A stretch of DNA of 64,000 nt. It comes from Paludibaculum sp. (GTDB lineage Bacteria; Acidobacteriota; Terriglobia; Bryobacterales; Bryobacteraceae). The position numbers were made by a program, and so were the translations under genes. The DNA lies in contig JARKQJ010000078.1 in assembly GCA_029973955.1 (NCBI GenBank), forward strand, positions 61,728 to 125,727, read 5' to 3'. Shown in pieces: positions 55,790 through 63,940 of this stretch; the first letter of the stretch is position 1; each line of letters begins with the position of its first letter. The notes under the pieces were generated by a model. That model had not been told where the DNA came from. It saw nothing but the letters and a program-made list of their open reading frames with translations, and did not search any database.

Positions 55790-56727
55790 GAGCGGATCCC
55801 CCAGCAGAATGGGTCGGCGTCATTGAGGATGAGGCGCGAGTCGGCGTTGACGAAGGCGGTGCCGCGGATGCGAGGGTAGACCTTGCCGTCGCGGATGGAG
55901 ACGGAGCCATCGAAGAAGGAACCGACGACGCTTTCCTGGCGCCAGGTCTGGCCTTCGGCGAGCTTGCCGTCGGCGACGAGGCAGGCGAGCTTGGCGGAGG
56001 TGCCGGTGCCGCAGGGGGAGCGGTCGTATGCCTTGCCGGGGCAGAGGACGAAGTTGCGGGAGTGTGAGCCGGGGAGTTGCGGGGGTCCGAAGAGTTCGAC
56101 GTGATCGATCTCGGCGCCGTTGGCACCGGTGATGCCGTGTCGGGCGAGGGCCTGGCGGATCTTCCAGGTGTAGTCGGTGAGGGCTTCGAGGTGGAGGAGG
56201 TCGAGGGGGAAGGGGGAGCCGGCGACGAGGAAGAACCAGTTGCCGCCGTAGGCGACGTCGCCGTGGACGGGTCCGAAGCCTTCGACTTCGACTTCGACGT
56301 TGTGGGCGAGGCGGTAGCTTTCGACGTTGGCGACGGTGACTTCGCCGTTGGGGTGGAGTTCGGCGGAGACGAGGCCGACGGGGGTTTCGATGCGGACGGT
56401 GCCGGGCTGAATGCGCTGGAGGTGGGCGAGGGTGGCGACGACGCCGATGGTGCCGTGGCCGCACATGCCGAGGTAGCCGACGTTGTTGAAGAAGATGACG
56501 CCGGCGTGGTGGGCTGGGTCGGCTGGAGGGAGGAGGAGGGCGCCGACCATGGCGTCGTAGCCGCGAGGCTCGTTGACGACGGCGGAGCGGAAGGGGTCGT
56601 GGAGGCGGCGGAAGACGGCGAGGCGATCGGAGATGGAGCCGGAGCCGAGATCGGGGGCACCGGAGACGACGACGCGCGTGGGTTCGCCGCCGGTGTGGGA
56701 GTCGATAACATGCACTTCTCTGGGCAT
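55786..56727 (-). CDS. Proline racemase family protein, probable 4-hydroxyproline 2-epimerase
   Basis: The start chosen is ATG 56727 (MPREVHVIDSHTGGEPTRV); the frame is open upstream but runs through repeats. The 313-residue enzyme has both catalytic cysteines of the epimerase/racemase type, in GMCGHGT (C89) and SPCGTGTS (C239). Dehydratases of this family have lost one of them, so epimerisation of trans-4-hydroxy-L-proline is favoured over dehydration. It is the first gene of the five-gene operon. Environmental collagen or plant cell-wall hydroxyproline would be the source. Confidence 0.9.
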   Translation of the reverse strand: MPREVHVIDSHTGGEPTRVVVSGAPDLGSGSISDRLAVFRRLHDPFRSAVVNEPRGYDAMVGALLLPPADPAHHAGVIFFNNVGYLGMCGHGTIGVVATLAHLQRIQPGTVRIETPVGLVSAELHPNGEVTVANVESYRLAHNVEVEVEGFGPVHGDVAYGGNWFFLVAGSPFPLDLLHLEALTDYTWKIRQALARHGITGANGAEIDHVELFGPPQLPGSHSRNFVLCPGKAYDRSPCGTGTSAKLACLVADGKLAEGQTWRQESVVGSFFDGSVSIRDGKVYPRIRGTAFVNADSRLILNDADPFCWGIRS

Positions 56728-56963
56728 GGATAGAGGGTAAGGGTGCTGAAAGTCCGAAAGTGGCCGGGGACCGATGCGGAGAGGGGTCGCGGGGCTGTCT
56801 TCCATTCGATCACATGGGGGAGGCGGAGCGGTAGGGCGGAGGGGGCGGAGGGGGGGATTGGGGGAGAGAGGGCTTGGGTTCCGGGGGTGGAATGTGGGAG
56901 TTGTCTGGATCTTATTTGGGTTGTTTTGGGTTCCGGCGGGTTCTTGCGAAAGGTCAAGTTGTT

Positions 56964-57348
56964 GAAAACCTGGATAGTTTTGGGTTCGCGACGGCGATGG
57001 AGAAAATTCGAGCCGGGCAGGCCGGCTGGGTTCGTTCCGTATTAGGGAAAAATGTAGGCGGGGTTTTCCGGGCAGGAGTTGGGCGTGGGGGGCGACGGCG
57101 ACGATGGATGAGACAGACGAAAGCGACATAGTTCCACTCCCGCGCGAAAGTATATGAAAACCTGGATGGTTTTGGATTCGCTCCGGCGATTGAGAAACTT
57201 CGAGCCGGGCTGGCTGGCTGGGTTCGTTCCGTATTAGGGAAAAATGTAGGCGGGGTTTTCCGGGCAGGAGTTGGGCGCGGGGGGTGACGGCGACGATGGA
57301 TGAGACAGACAAAAGAGACATAGTTCCACTCCCGCGCGAAAGTATACG
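56964..57348. repeat. Two tandem copies of a ~193-bp unit upstream of hydroxyproline operon
   Basis: Unit 1 (56964-57156) and unit 2 (57157-57348) are highly similar. Each starts GAAAACCTGGAT, contains CGTTCCGTATTAGGG and TTCCACTCCCGCGCGAAAG, and ends with AGTATA. Open frames cross both, but the coding look is an effect of repetition. The region 56728-57600 otherwise holds only G-rich low-complexity sequence and presumably the operon promoter. Confidence 0.85.
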
Positions 57349-57721
57349 GGGGTGGAAAAAGGGAGGGGGCTCGGAGCGGGGTGGGGGGCGTGAGAGGAAG
57401 GGGTTTGGTTTGTTGGGGTTGGGGGGCGGAGAAATAAATGTGGGAGAGGGGGGAACGGCTACCGAGGGACCGATGAAAAGGGGGTAGAGGCCGCTCAGTT
57501 GAAACCACCTCTTGTCTTCGTACCACATTTAGGCGTACAGGAATTGACTGAAAGCTCCGATTGTTCGCTTGGATGCCCCCGTTGACCTGAATGGAGCGCG
57601 CCTGTGAATCCGTATTCATGCCCAACGATTCGATGTGGTTCTGCCGCTGCAATTCTGGGCCTGAGCCGGAGCGCCTTTATTGCAAAGGCCCGGGCAGTTT
57701 CAACATGGGTTCAGCGGACAG

Positions 57722-58117
57722 ATGCGGCTCTTCTTCAATCCCTGGGAGTGCTGCAACGATATCATCACCATCCACGCACTCATCACCCGCCAATCAGAAC
57801 AATCACGCTACTACGGCGAACACCACCTGGCCATGAGCATCATAATCACCGAAGCCCGCATCCTCAAGCCCGGCAGCTACCGCCAACGACTCGTCCCCGG
57901 ACCCCTCTACAACCCCAACCCCGACTAGTTCACCGTCAACATGACCGCCGAAACCAGACTCCAAACGCATCTGACGAGGCCTGCAGCATTCCACAACGCC
58001 CTACGCGCAATAGCCAACGACACGGCGCGAGCAGCAGGTACACTACTCGACCCCACCTTTGACCAATTTGCCAGCGCATTCATCGACGAGACACTCAACA
58101 CACTGGCACGACAATGA
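57722..58117 (+). pseudogene. ORF interrupted by one in-frame TAG (about 130 codons)
   Basis: From ATG 57722 the frame reads MRLFFNPWECCNDIITIH and continues to a TAG at 57926-57928. The same frame then stays open (FTVNMTAETRLQTHL...) to a TGA at 58115-58117. The whole would be ~131 residues. A single C-to-T change (CAG to TAG) explains the break. If translated separately, the second part could start at ATG 57941 (58 residues). Just upstream another frame (57604 on) encodes GSAAAILGLSRSAFIAKARA, which resembles part of a DNA-binding antitoxin. Neither family is identified. Confidence 0.45.
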
Positions 58118-58323
58118 AGCAAAACGCGGAGGTGGAATGCGCTCCCGGCCAGCAACGGGCCAAAACACCGCCACACACTCGAATCAGCGACCGAAAGCGC
58201 GAGCGAACTTGCGACGGCGAGGCCACCGAAATGACAGTTGTTGAGAGTCGCCGTTGGCGGGATCACGCCCCCAGTGCTTTCAGATTCCTGCTATAACACC
58301 TTGGAAAGGAGGACTCTTGCATC

Positions 58324-58821
58324 GTGTGGGAAGTATATAACGCCGTCCGCCAAGAGATCATGCTCAACCACGCACTGATGCACTGGGTGAGCCTAGCAGT
58401 TGCGATCACCCTGCTCGCGGGCACCGCCTTCTGTGAAAGCCGAACCACCGCCCTTAGCGTCTTGCTGCCCCTCCTCGGGGTGGCATGGGCGGCGGCGACG
58501 GTACGGTTCGACTTCCTCATCCACCGACAAGGAGCATACCTCCAGCACCTTGAAGCGACCCTCACGCAGCAAGGAGTGCCCATCCTGTGGGAAACCTGGA
58601 AGCAACAGCAGCACGCACAGAAGATCGCGCTCCCCATCCTCGACCTCATCGCAAGCATCCCCATCATCGCCGCATCCGCGCACCTCGCGTTCCGACCCGC
58701 AACGCAATACCTCGCCAAGAACGCCTTCCCCGGCGCGCGAGCCTACTCATGGGTGATCATCACCTTGCAACTCACCCTCCTCGCGCTCCTCGGCATCATT
58801 CCCACCATCGCACGACGATAA
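58324..58821 (+). CDS. Four-helix membrane protein 1 of the SIR2 island
   Basis: The start is GTG 58324, chosen because AAAGGAGG lies about 11 bases upstream; ATG 58360 is possible. The 165-residue product has four predicted membrane helices (about 21-37, 43-60, 102-122 and 142-161). Between helices 2 and 3 is an amphipathic stretch with FLIHRQGAYLQHLEATL and the motif LWETW (about 88-92). The next gene has the same order with WESW. Small 4-TM proteins of this kind occur as pore-type effectors in nucleotide-linked defence systems, but no specific family is recognised. It starts a tight three-gene run. Confidence 0.7.
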   Translation: MWEVYNAVRQEIMLNHALMHWVSLAVAITLLAGTAFCESRTTALSVLLPLLGVAWAAATVRFDFLIHRQGAYLQHLEATLTQQGVPILWETWKQQQHAQKIALPILDLIASIPIIAASAHLAFRPATQYLAKNAFPGARAYSWVIITLQLTLLALLGIIPTIARR

Positions 58822-58844
58822 CACCAGTCAAAACGGAATCCGCC

Positions 58845-59966
58845 ATGAGCACGATCCAACCACTTGAGAAAGAACATCTGGCCGCGTTTCGCAAAGACTT
58901 CCAAGACAAAGAAGCCGAGATCACTAAGTACATCAGCGTGTACCTCAGCGCACTCGCCGTCGTCACCGGATGGATCATCGGGCCAACCAGCAAAAACGCC
59001 GTCACACTCTTCGCCGGGAATAACGCGTACAACCTCGTCCTTTGGTTCGCGATCGTCTTCATCAACATTGTGTTCAGCACGTTCCTCGCGTACAAAGGAC
59101 TCATCATCCACGACATCATGCAATTCGTGACTTACAACGCCCCAAGCACCGACGGCCTCCTTGCGTGGGAATCATGGCGGCGCAGCAATCATAGCAGCAC
59201 GGTCCGCGTCAGAACCATGTACACGGTCACCATCGCCGCGATCCCCGCCGTCGTCGCGCTCATCATCATGGGCGTCCTGTTTTACTTCCTTCTGCAGCCA
59301 CCACACACGATCATGACCTGGGCAAAGACTGGCGCCGCCGACCCGGCCACCACGGACCCCGACCTCCAACAGATTGCGCGCGCACGACTCATCGGGTGGA
59401 CGCTCTGGGCCATCGTGCTCGCACTCCATGCCATCCCACTCCGCATGTTCATCGAGAGCATTGGACCAACACAACGACGATGGAAAGAACTCCTCGGCCT
59501 GCGACCCGACATCCCACGCTACGAGTTGCTCAGCCCACACCCCTTCGCAACTACGACGGCAGCGCCGACCACCACAATCAACACAGCAGCACCCGAACCA
59601 CTAGGGCAGCCAGCCCAGCCACCGTTACCACCACGACCAACCCCGCCAGTCACCGTTGCATCGACGGCCTCCAACACCGAACCAGCACCTCAACTGGAAG
59701 CAATCGCTGCTGCGGAAACGATCCCGCCGGAACCACTCTCGACGGAGCAAGAAGCACAACTCAGCACGACAGCACCCTTGGAGGCGACTGTCACGGCTAC
59801 ACTTGCGGCCAATGACCCTTCAAGACCACAAGCCGAAGCACCGGACGGCCCTGCAAAAGCGGCGCCGGCCGCACCCACAGCAACAATAGAAGCACCAGGG
59901 GTGACAATCAATTCTGAGACCACTTCCGCTACACTCCAACCGCAGACCGCCAGAAGACCCGTGTGA
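58845..59966 (+). CDS. Four-helix membrane protein 2 with long disordered tail, SIR2 island
   Basis: The start is ATG 58845, 23 bases after the preceding stop. The first ~220 of 373 residues hold four predicted helices (about 31-47, 62-86, 127-150, 182-200). Between helices 2 and 3 the chain has GLIIHDIM and LLAWESWRR, matching the LIH and WETW positions of membrane protein 1. The remaining ~150 residues are a Thr/Ala/Pro-rich, probably cytoplasmic disordered tail with no repeats of fixed length. The SIR2 gene begins 10 bases after its stop. Confidence 0.7.
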   Translation: MSTIQPLEKEHLAAFRKDFQDKEAEITKYISVYLSALAVVTGWIIGPTSKNAVTLFAGNNAYNLVLWFAIVFINIVFSTFLAYKGLIIHDIMQFVTYNAPSTDGLLAWESWRRSNHSSTVRVRTMYTVTIAAIPAVVALIIMGVLFYFLLQPPHTIMTWAKTGAADPATTDPDLQQIARARLIGWTLWAIVLALHAIPLRMFIESIGPTQRRWKELLGLRPDIPRYELLSPHPFATTTAAPTTTINTAAPEPLGQPAQPPLPPRPTPPVTVASTASNTEPAPQLEAIAAAETIPPEPLSTEQEAQLSTTAPLEATVTATLAANDPSRPQAEAPDGPAKAAPAAPTATIEAPGVTINSETTSATLQPQTARRPV

Positions 59967-59976
59967 GGTTTCCTTC

Positions 59977-61869
59977 GTGAATTCGATGCGGAACGCCTGT
60001 TTTCTCCTTGGCGCCGGGGCATCCGTGGACGCTGGACTGCCGACCATGGTGCGGCTGCGTGAGGACTTCCTCAATGCCTGCCGCGACCCGCTCCTATCGG
60101 CCCGACTAGACGAGTTCCGCACGCTAGCCGACGAGACGCAGCCGCAGCAGATCGAAGGACTCCTTGGATTCCTCAACGACACCACCAGGAACAGCGACTC
60201 CCCAAGAGACCGACGCGACGCCGCCATACTCGCGTTCGAAATAAAGAAGCACATCCTGCGCTACGTCTCGCGACGACCCACCACGGTCAATTATCTCGAC
60301 GGGATACAGTCCTTCCTCCAACCAGCCCCGCTTGACATCTTCACGATGAACTATGACGTAGTGATCGAAACGTGGTGCCAACAACGTGGCCTATCGTTCA
60401 CGGACGGGTTCAACCCGCAAGGCGAATGGGACCAAAGCGAACTGACGACAGCGGAGTGCAGCGTGCGCCTCTGGAAGCTCCACGGCTCCATCACGTGGCA
60501 GCAAGAGAACGATCAAATCTCGCGCACCGGACGACTCGGAACGTTGCGCGAAGAGCTGCGCACCAGCGAGCTACGCTCCAGAACCTTCGACGCCAGCATC
60601 ATCTACCCGGCAGCACAAAAGACCGCAACCGGCATCCTGAACTGGCTCCAAACAAGCTTCGCGACACGACTGGCTACCGTCGATTTCCTCATCACCATCG
60701 GGTACAGCTTCGGAGACGAGCACATCAGCACAAAGATCGCACGAGCCCTCGATCAGAACACCGCACTGCACGTCATCATCGTCGCCCCCACACCAGACAT
60801 TCCCGCAGCAAACCTCCAGCGCAGCTCGCATCCGGACCACCACCACCGCATCCACTCCCAACAAGGAACCGGCAAGAGCATCCTCCAACCCGGAACACTC
60901 CAGCAAATCATCGCGACCATCCCAACAACAACCAGCACGCGGCGCATCTGGACTCCACCACCCTACAACAACCCATCAGCAACACCAGCGCGCGCAAGCG
61001 CGCCACCAACACCCGTCGGCACCATCATCCTCAGCCAACCGGTGACCAGCATCGCACACGCCCAAAACACCCTCCTATACCTCGCCCGAGAAGGCAAGAC
61101 ATGGACGCTCTACCAACTACCCTGGCCGGCACCCAACATCCCGCAGCCACGAGCGATCGCCAACGGCTTTCACGACCCACGAGGAATCGCCATCACCAGA
61201 GATGGAGCTTACGTCGTGGACGCGACCATACTTGGACGGTACATGGGCGCAGGCGGCATCTGGCACATCAACCTCACAACGGGCGAGAAGACCATGGTCG
61301 TCGGCAGACCACGAGCAGGCAAGCTCCTCCCGTTCATCCGCCACCGCGAGCACGACGCCGCAACATTGGGCATGCTCCGCTGGCCGACCAGCATCACGGC
61401 CTACGAGGACGACCTCCTCGTCACGGAATCACGACGCGTCACCAAAATAGACACCACGACCCGCACGATCACGCCTATAACCGAACGGTATTTTCTCAAC
61501 CTGAACGGGATCACCCACTGGTGCGACAATGAGGTCCTCGTATTCGAGCACGTTCTCACGACGGCCCGAGCGCCTGGCCCAGGCGTCGGCACCCTCTGGA
61601 GCATCGACCTCGATGACCAGCATCCCCCGCATTGCATCACGGGGGGCTTCACAAACGCACGTGGCCTCGCTATCGACCGCGATCGCAGCACAGCCTATGT
61701 GGGGGAAATTGGCGCGGACGGGACATGGCACGTGGTGCGCGTCAACCTCACCAACGGCCAGCGCGAGACCATGATAGGAACGTACGGTGGGAAGCCAGGA
61801 TTCACCATGACCGAAAATCACGACCTCCTGTTATGCACGCCACAAGGCATCATCAAACGCGACCCGTAA
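59977..61869 (+). CDS. SIR2-like domain protein fused to a predicted beta-propeller
   Basis: The start is GTG 59977 (ATG 59986 is an alternative). The N-terminal ~285 residues of 630 carry the SIR2 fold landmarks: LLGAGASVDAG (nucleotide loop, 11-20), the catalytic NYD (125-127), KLHGS with H169, and IGYSFGDEHI (241-250). All are intact, so NAD+ hydrolysis is plausible, as in several anti-phage SIR2 effectors. After a Pro/Thr/Ala linker, residues ~345-630 have propeller-blade repeats (DPRGIAITRDGAYVVD; NARGLAIDRDRSTAYVGE; TENHDLLLCTPQGI). A sensor or binding role for the propeller is inferred. Co-transcription with the two membrane proteins is likely. Confidence 0.8.
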   Translation: MNSMRNACFLLGAGASVDAGLPTMVRLREDFLNACRDPLLSARLDEFRTLADETQPQQIEGLLGFLNDTTRNSDSPRDRRDAAILAFEIKKHILRYVSRRPTTVNYLDGIQSFLQPAPLDIFTMNYDVVIETWCQQRGLSFTDGFNPQGEWDQSELTTAECSVRLWKLHGSITWQQENDQISRTGRLGTLREELRTSELRSRTFDASIIYPAAQKTATGILNWLQTSFATRLATVDFLITIGYSFGDEHISTKIARALDQNTALHVIIVAPTPDIPAANLQRSSHPDHHHRIHSQQGTGKSILQPGTLQQIIATIPTTTSTRRIWTPPPYNNPSATPARASAPPTPVGTIILSQPVTSIAHAQNTLLYLAREGKTWTLYQLPWPAPNIPQPRAIANGFHDPRGIAITRDGAYVVDATILGRYMGAGGIWHINLTTGEKTMVVGRPRAGKLLPFIRHREHDAATLGMLRWPTSITAYEDDLLVTESRRVTKIDTTTRTITPITERYFLNLNGITHWCDNEVLVFEHVLTTARAPGPGVGTLWSIDLDDQHPPHCITGGFTNARGLAIDRDRSTAYVGEIGADGTWHVVRVNLTNGQRETMIGTYGGKPGFTMTENHDLLLCTPQGIIKRDP

Positions 61870-62011
61870 ACGCCCACCCGAGAACCGCGAAGTAAAATAG
61901 GCAACCCCACGACCACCACGAACGAGACCAGAACCTGCAGAGAAGGCGCCGGGGCACGACAATCGTCCATCGACCCCAACGCTTGGGCAAATCGCTGCGC
62001 GACCCCATCGT

Positions 62012-62755
62012 TTACGGCAGCAACCCGAGGAGTCGGTTCGCTTTCGTCGACACCAAGCGCTCCCCCCGCTGGTACTCGATGAAGATGCCCGCAAGCATCG
62101 GCTGGGGTCCCGAGAGGAGGAACACGCCGCCACCGCTCACGCCGCGCGGCGATGGCGCGGTTTGCTTCTTGTTCTCGCTTCTCACGTTCCCGCGCGGCAT
62201 AAGCATCGTGAAGTGATGCTCCCCGTCCTTCTTGTGCGGCGAGCGCACCTGCGCGTACTTGTACGCCTCGTGCTTGACCGCATTACGCGAACGATCAAGG
62301 TTGAACGCCTTGCGACGGATGGGGTACCCGAGCAGGAGGTGCAACCCCATCGTCTCGCCAGTCGCGATCTCGGAGTCAACAGCAAGCGCGGGGTACAGGT
62401 CCCACGAATCCGCTAAGCTCCCGGTCAGCGCCGCCACGGCAAGGTCAGCAGGCTCCCTGTTCGCCAAGAACTGCGCCCCAAGCAGGAAGAGCTCGCCATG
62501 ACAGCCCCCAAGGTAGAGGGATGACGGATCGAACCCCGGCGAGGACTCGTTCATCTCCAACACGTGCGCGGCCGTAACAAGGTACAACTGCCGTCCACGA
62601 CGCACCAGCACAGAAGACCCAAGCGCATCAGGCTCGCCACGGTCATTCACGCAGTACACCGGGTGAACAAACGGGAGGAGCCGTGGCGCGTGCACCTCAT
62701 TGATAAGTGCCTGCAGCACCTCTCCGGGCGTCGAGAGCAGGTCAGCATCACCCAT
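62012..62755 (-). CDS. Trypsin-like serine protease domain protein
   Basis: The 247-residue protein has the chymotrypsin-fold triad in order: LVTAAHVL (H64), EPADLAVAAL (D104) and GVSGGGVF (S207), with GSSVLVRRGRQLYLV just before the histidine. There is no signal peptide, so it should be cytoplasmic. It is convergent with the SIR2 gene (~140 bases between the ends) and has the island's codon style. Trypsin-like domains are known as effectors or regulators in bacterial conflict systems, so a role with the SIR2 block is possible, but there is no direct link. The ~250 bases upstream contain no gene. Confidence 0.82.
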   Translation of the reverse strand: MGDADLLSTPGEVLQALINEVHAPRLLPFVHPVYCVNDRGEPDALGSSVLVRRGRQLYLVTAAHVLEMNESSPGFDPSSLYLGGCHGELFLLGAQFLANREPADLAVAALTGSLADSWDLYPALAVDSEIATGETMGLHLLLGYPIRRKAFNLDRSRNAVKHEAYKYAQVRSPHKKDGEHHFTMLMPRGNVRSENKKQTAPSPRGVSGGGVFLLSGPQPMLAGIFIEYQRGERLVSTKANRLLGLLP

Positions 62756-63009
62756 AACCCTTCACTATCGCACTGGACCGGCGAGCGCAAAGCAAATGAG
62801 TTCTCCCGCACTCCCGCATCATCATGACCTGGCGCCACATCATCCCCGACCTGACGAGGTACTACCACGCACCCAAGAAGACCTTTCCGGCCGTAGGATC
62901 CCATTCAGAGACAATTCACTGAAGACGTCGATGAATGAGACGGCTTCCCTCTTCTCTGTCGCATCGCGCACAGTTCCTGCCCCAGGACCACAGCTCCACC
63001 AGATGAATT

Positions 63010-63660
63010 CACAGGACGGGTACCTCGAACCGAGCGCTGGACCGCCGCCCGCCCAATGCGCGGCTGCAAGGCCCGGCCACGATCGAAGACATCGATTACC
63101 GCACGCCGCGCAGCCTGGAGCGCCAACTGGTGCGATCTCTGACGCAGGAATCGGCCTGGGTGCGGGAGCACCAGAACCTGTTTCTGATCGGGCCGATCGG
63201 CATCGGCAAGACCTGGCTGGCGCGTGCCTTCGCGCAGAAAGCCTGCCGTGACGGCTACACGGCGCTGTTTGTGAAAGCGGCCGAACTGGCGCGCCTGCTG
63301 GCCATCGCCCGAGCCGACGTCAGCCATGCGAAGGTGCTCAGCCAACTCGGCCGGCTGGATCTGCTGGTAGTCGATGACTTCTGCATGGCGCCAATGACGG
63401 ACGGCGAACGCCGGGACTTTCTGGAGATCTGCGACACGCGCTACCAAGCCCGCTCGGCGCTGCTCACCAGCCAACTGCCCGTGGCGAACTGGCACACCCA
63501 GATCGGCGACCCGACGCTGGCCGACTCGATCCTTGACCGCTTGGTACACAACGCCCACAAGATCGAACTGAAGGGCAAATCGATGCGCCGCAAGCGCGGC
63601 TCCAAGGCTGGCAAGGAGCCTTCGTGGACCCGCCCGCCACGCAGTGTTCTACGGCGTTGA
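63010..63660 (+). pseudogene. istB: 5'-truncated IS21-family helper ATPase gene
   Basis: The frame opens after a TGA at 63004-63006. Istb-like sequence is visible from about SNRALDRR and LQGPATIEDIDYRTPRSL to the end. The ATPase motifs are intact: GPIGIGKTWLA (Walker A), LLVVDDF (Walker B), SQLPVANWH and LVHNAH. A complete IstB is ~250 residues and begins ~50 residues earlier; that part is replaced by unrelated sequence and no istA lies upstream. The first start codon in frame is GTG 63130, inside the domain. It is therefore an IS remnant. Confidence 0.82.
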
Positions 63661-63803
63661 GCGGGGCCAGGGGCCTCAAACGCCAACCCCTCGCCCCGCA
63701 CCCCAAACCCCGCTCCGAAGGAAGAGAGATTGATGGATGCCGATCACTTCCACAACATGAAACAAGCCAGCGTCGCTTCGCTCCGATTGCGATCACCATC
63801 GCC

Positions 63804-63859
63804 CCGGAATCCTGATCGGCTTCAGCCCGGAATGCTGAGCGGCTTCGCCGGAATACGCA
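63804..63859 (+). repeat. IS21-type terminal repeats (right end)
   Basis: Two ~23-base direct repeats, CCGGAATCCTGATCGGCTTC and CCGGAATGCTGAGCGGCTTC, plus a partial third copy (CGGAATACGCA) follow istB by ~145 bases. Repeated transposase sites of this layout are typical of IS21-family ends. The element end is probably near 63859. Confidence 0.65.
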
Positions 63860-63913
63860 GGTAAGCGTCCGGAGTTGGCCGTCCCATCTGCTCAGGGAGC
63901 AAACGAAAGAACC

Positions 63914-63940
63914 GTGTCCACGAATGCGATTTGTGGACAC
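63914..63940. repeat. 8-bp inverted repeat with 11-base loop
   Basis: GTGTCCAC (63914-63921) is repeated inverted as GTGGACAC (63933-63940). It lies outside the IS right end in sequence without a gene. It may be another element's end or a regulatory hairpin; nothing else is recognisable up to the window edge. Confidence 0.4.

Noticed and set aside
56954..57652. Minus-strand frame with two 64-residue repeats (YTFAREWNYV...).
   Set aside because: The protein repeats are just the translation of the 193-bp DNA duplication upstream of the hydroxyproline operon; a unit length divisible by about three keeps the frame open.
62824..62922. 32-codon frame (MTWRHIIPDL...) between the protease gene and istB.
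   Set aside because: Too short, no ribosome site, and no coding support beyond an open frame. The interval 62756-63009 shows nothing else recognisable.
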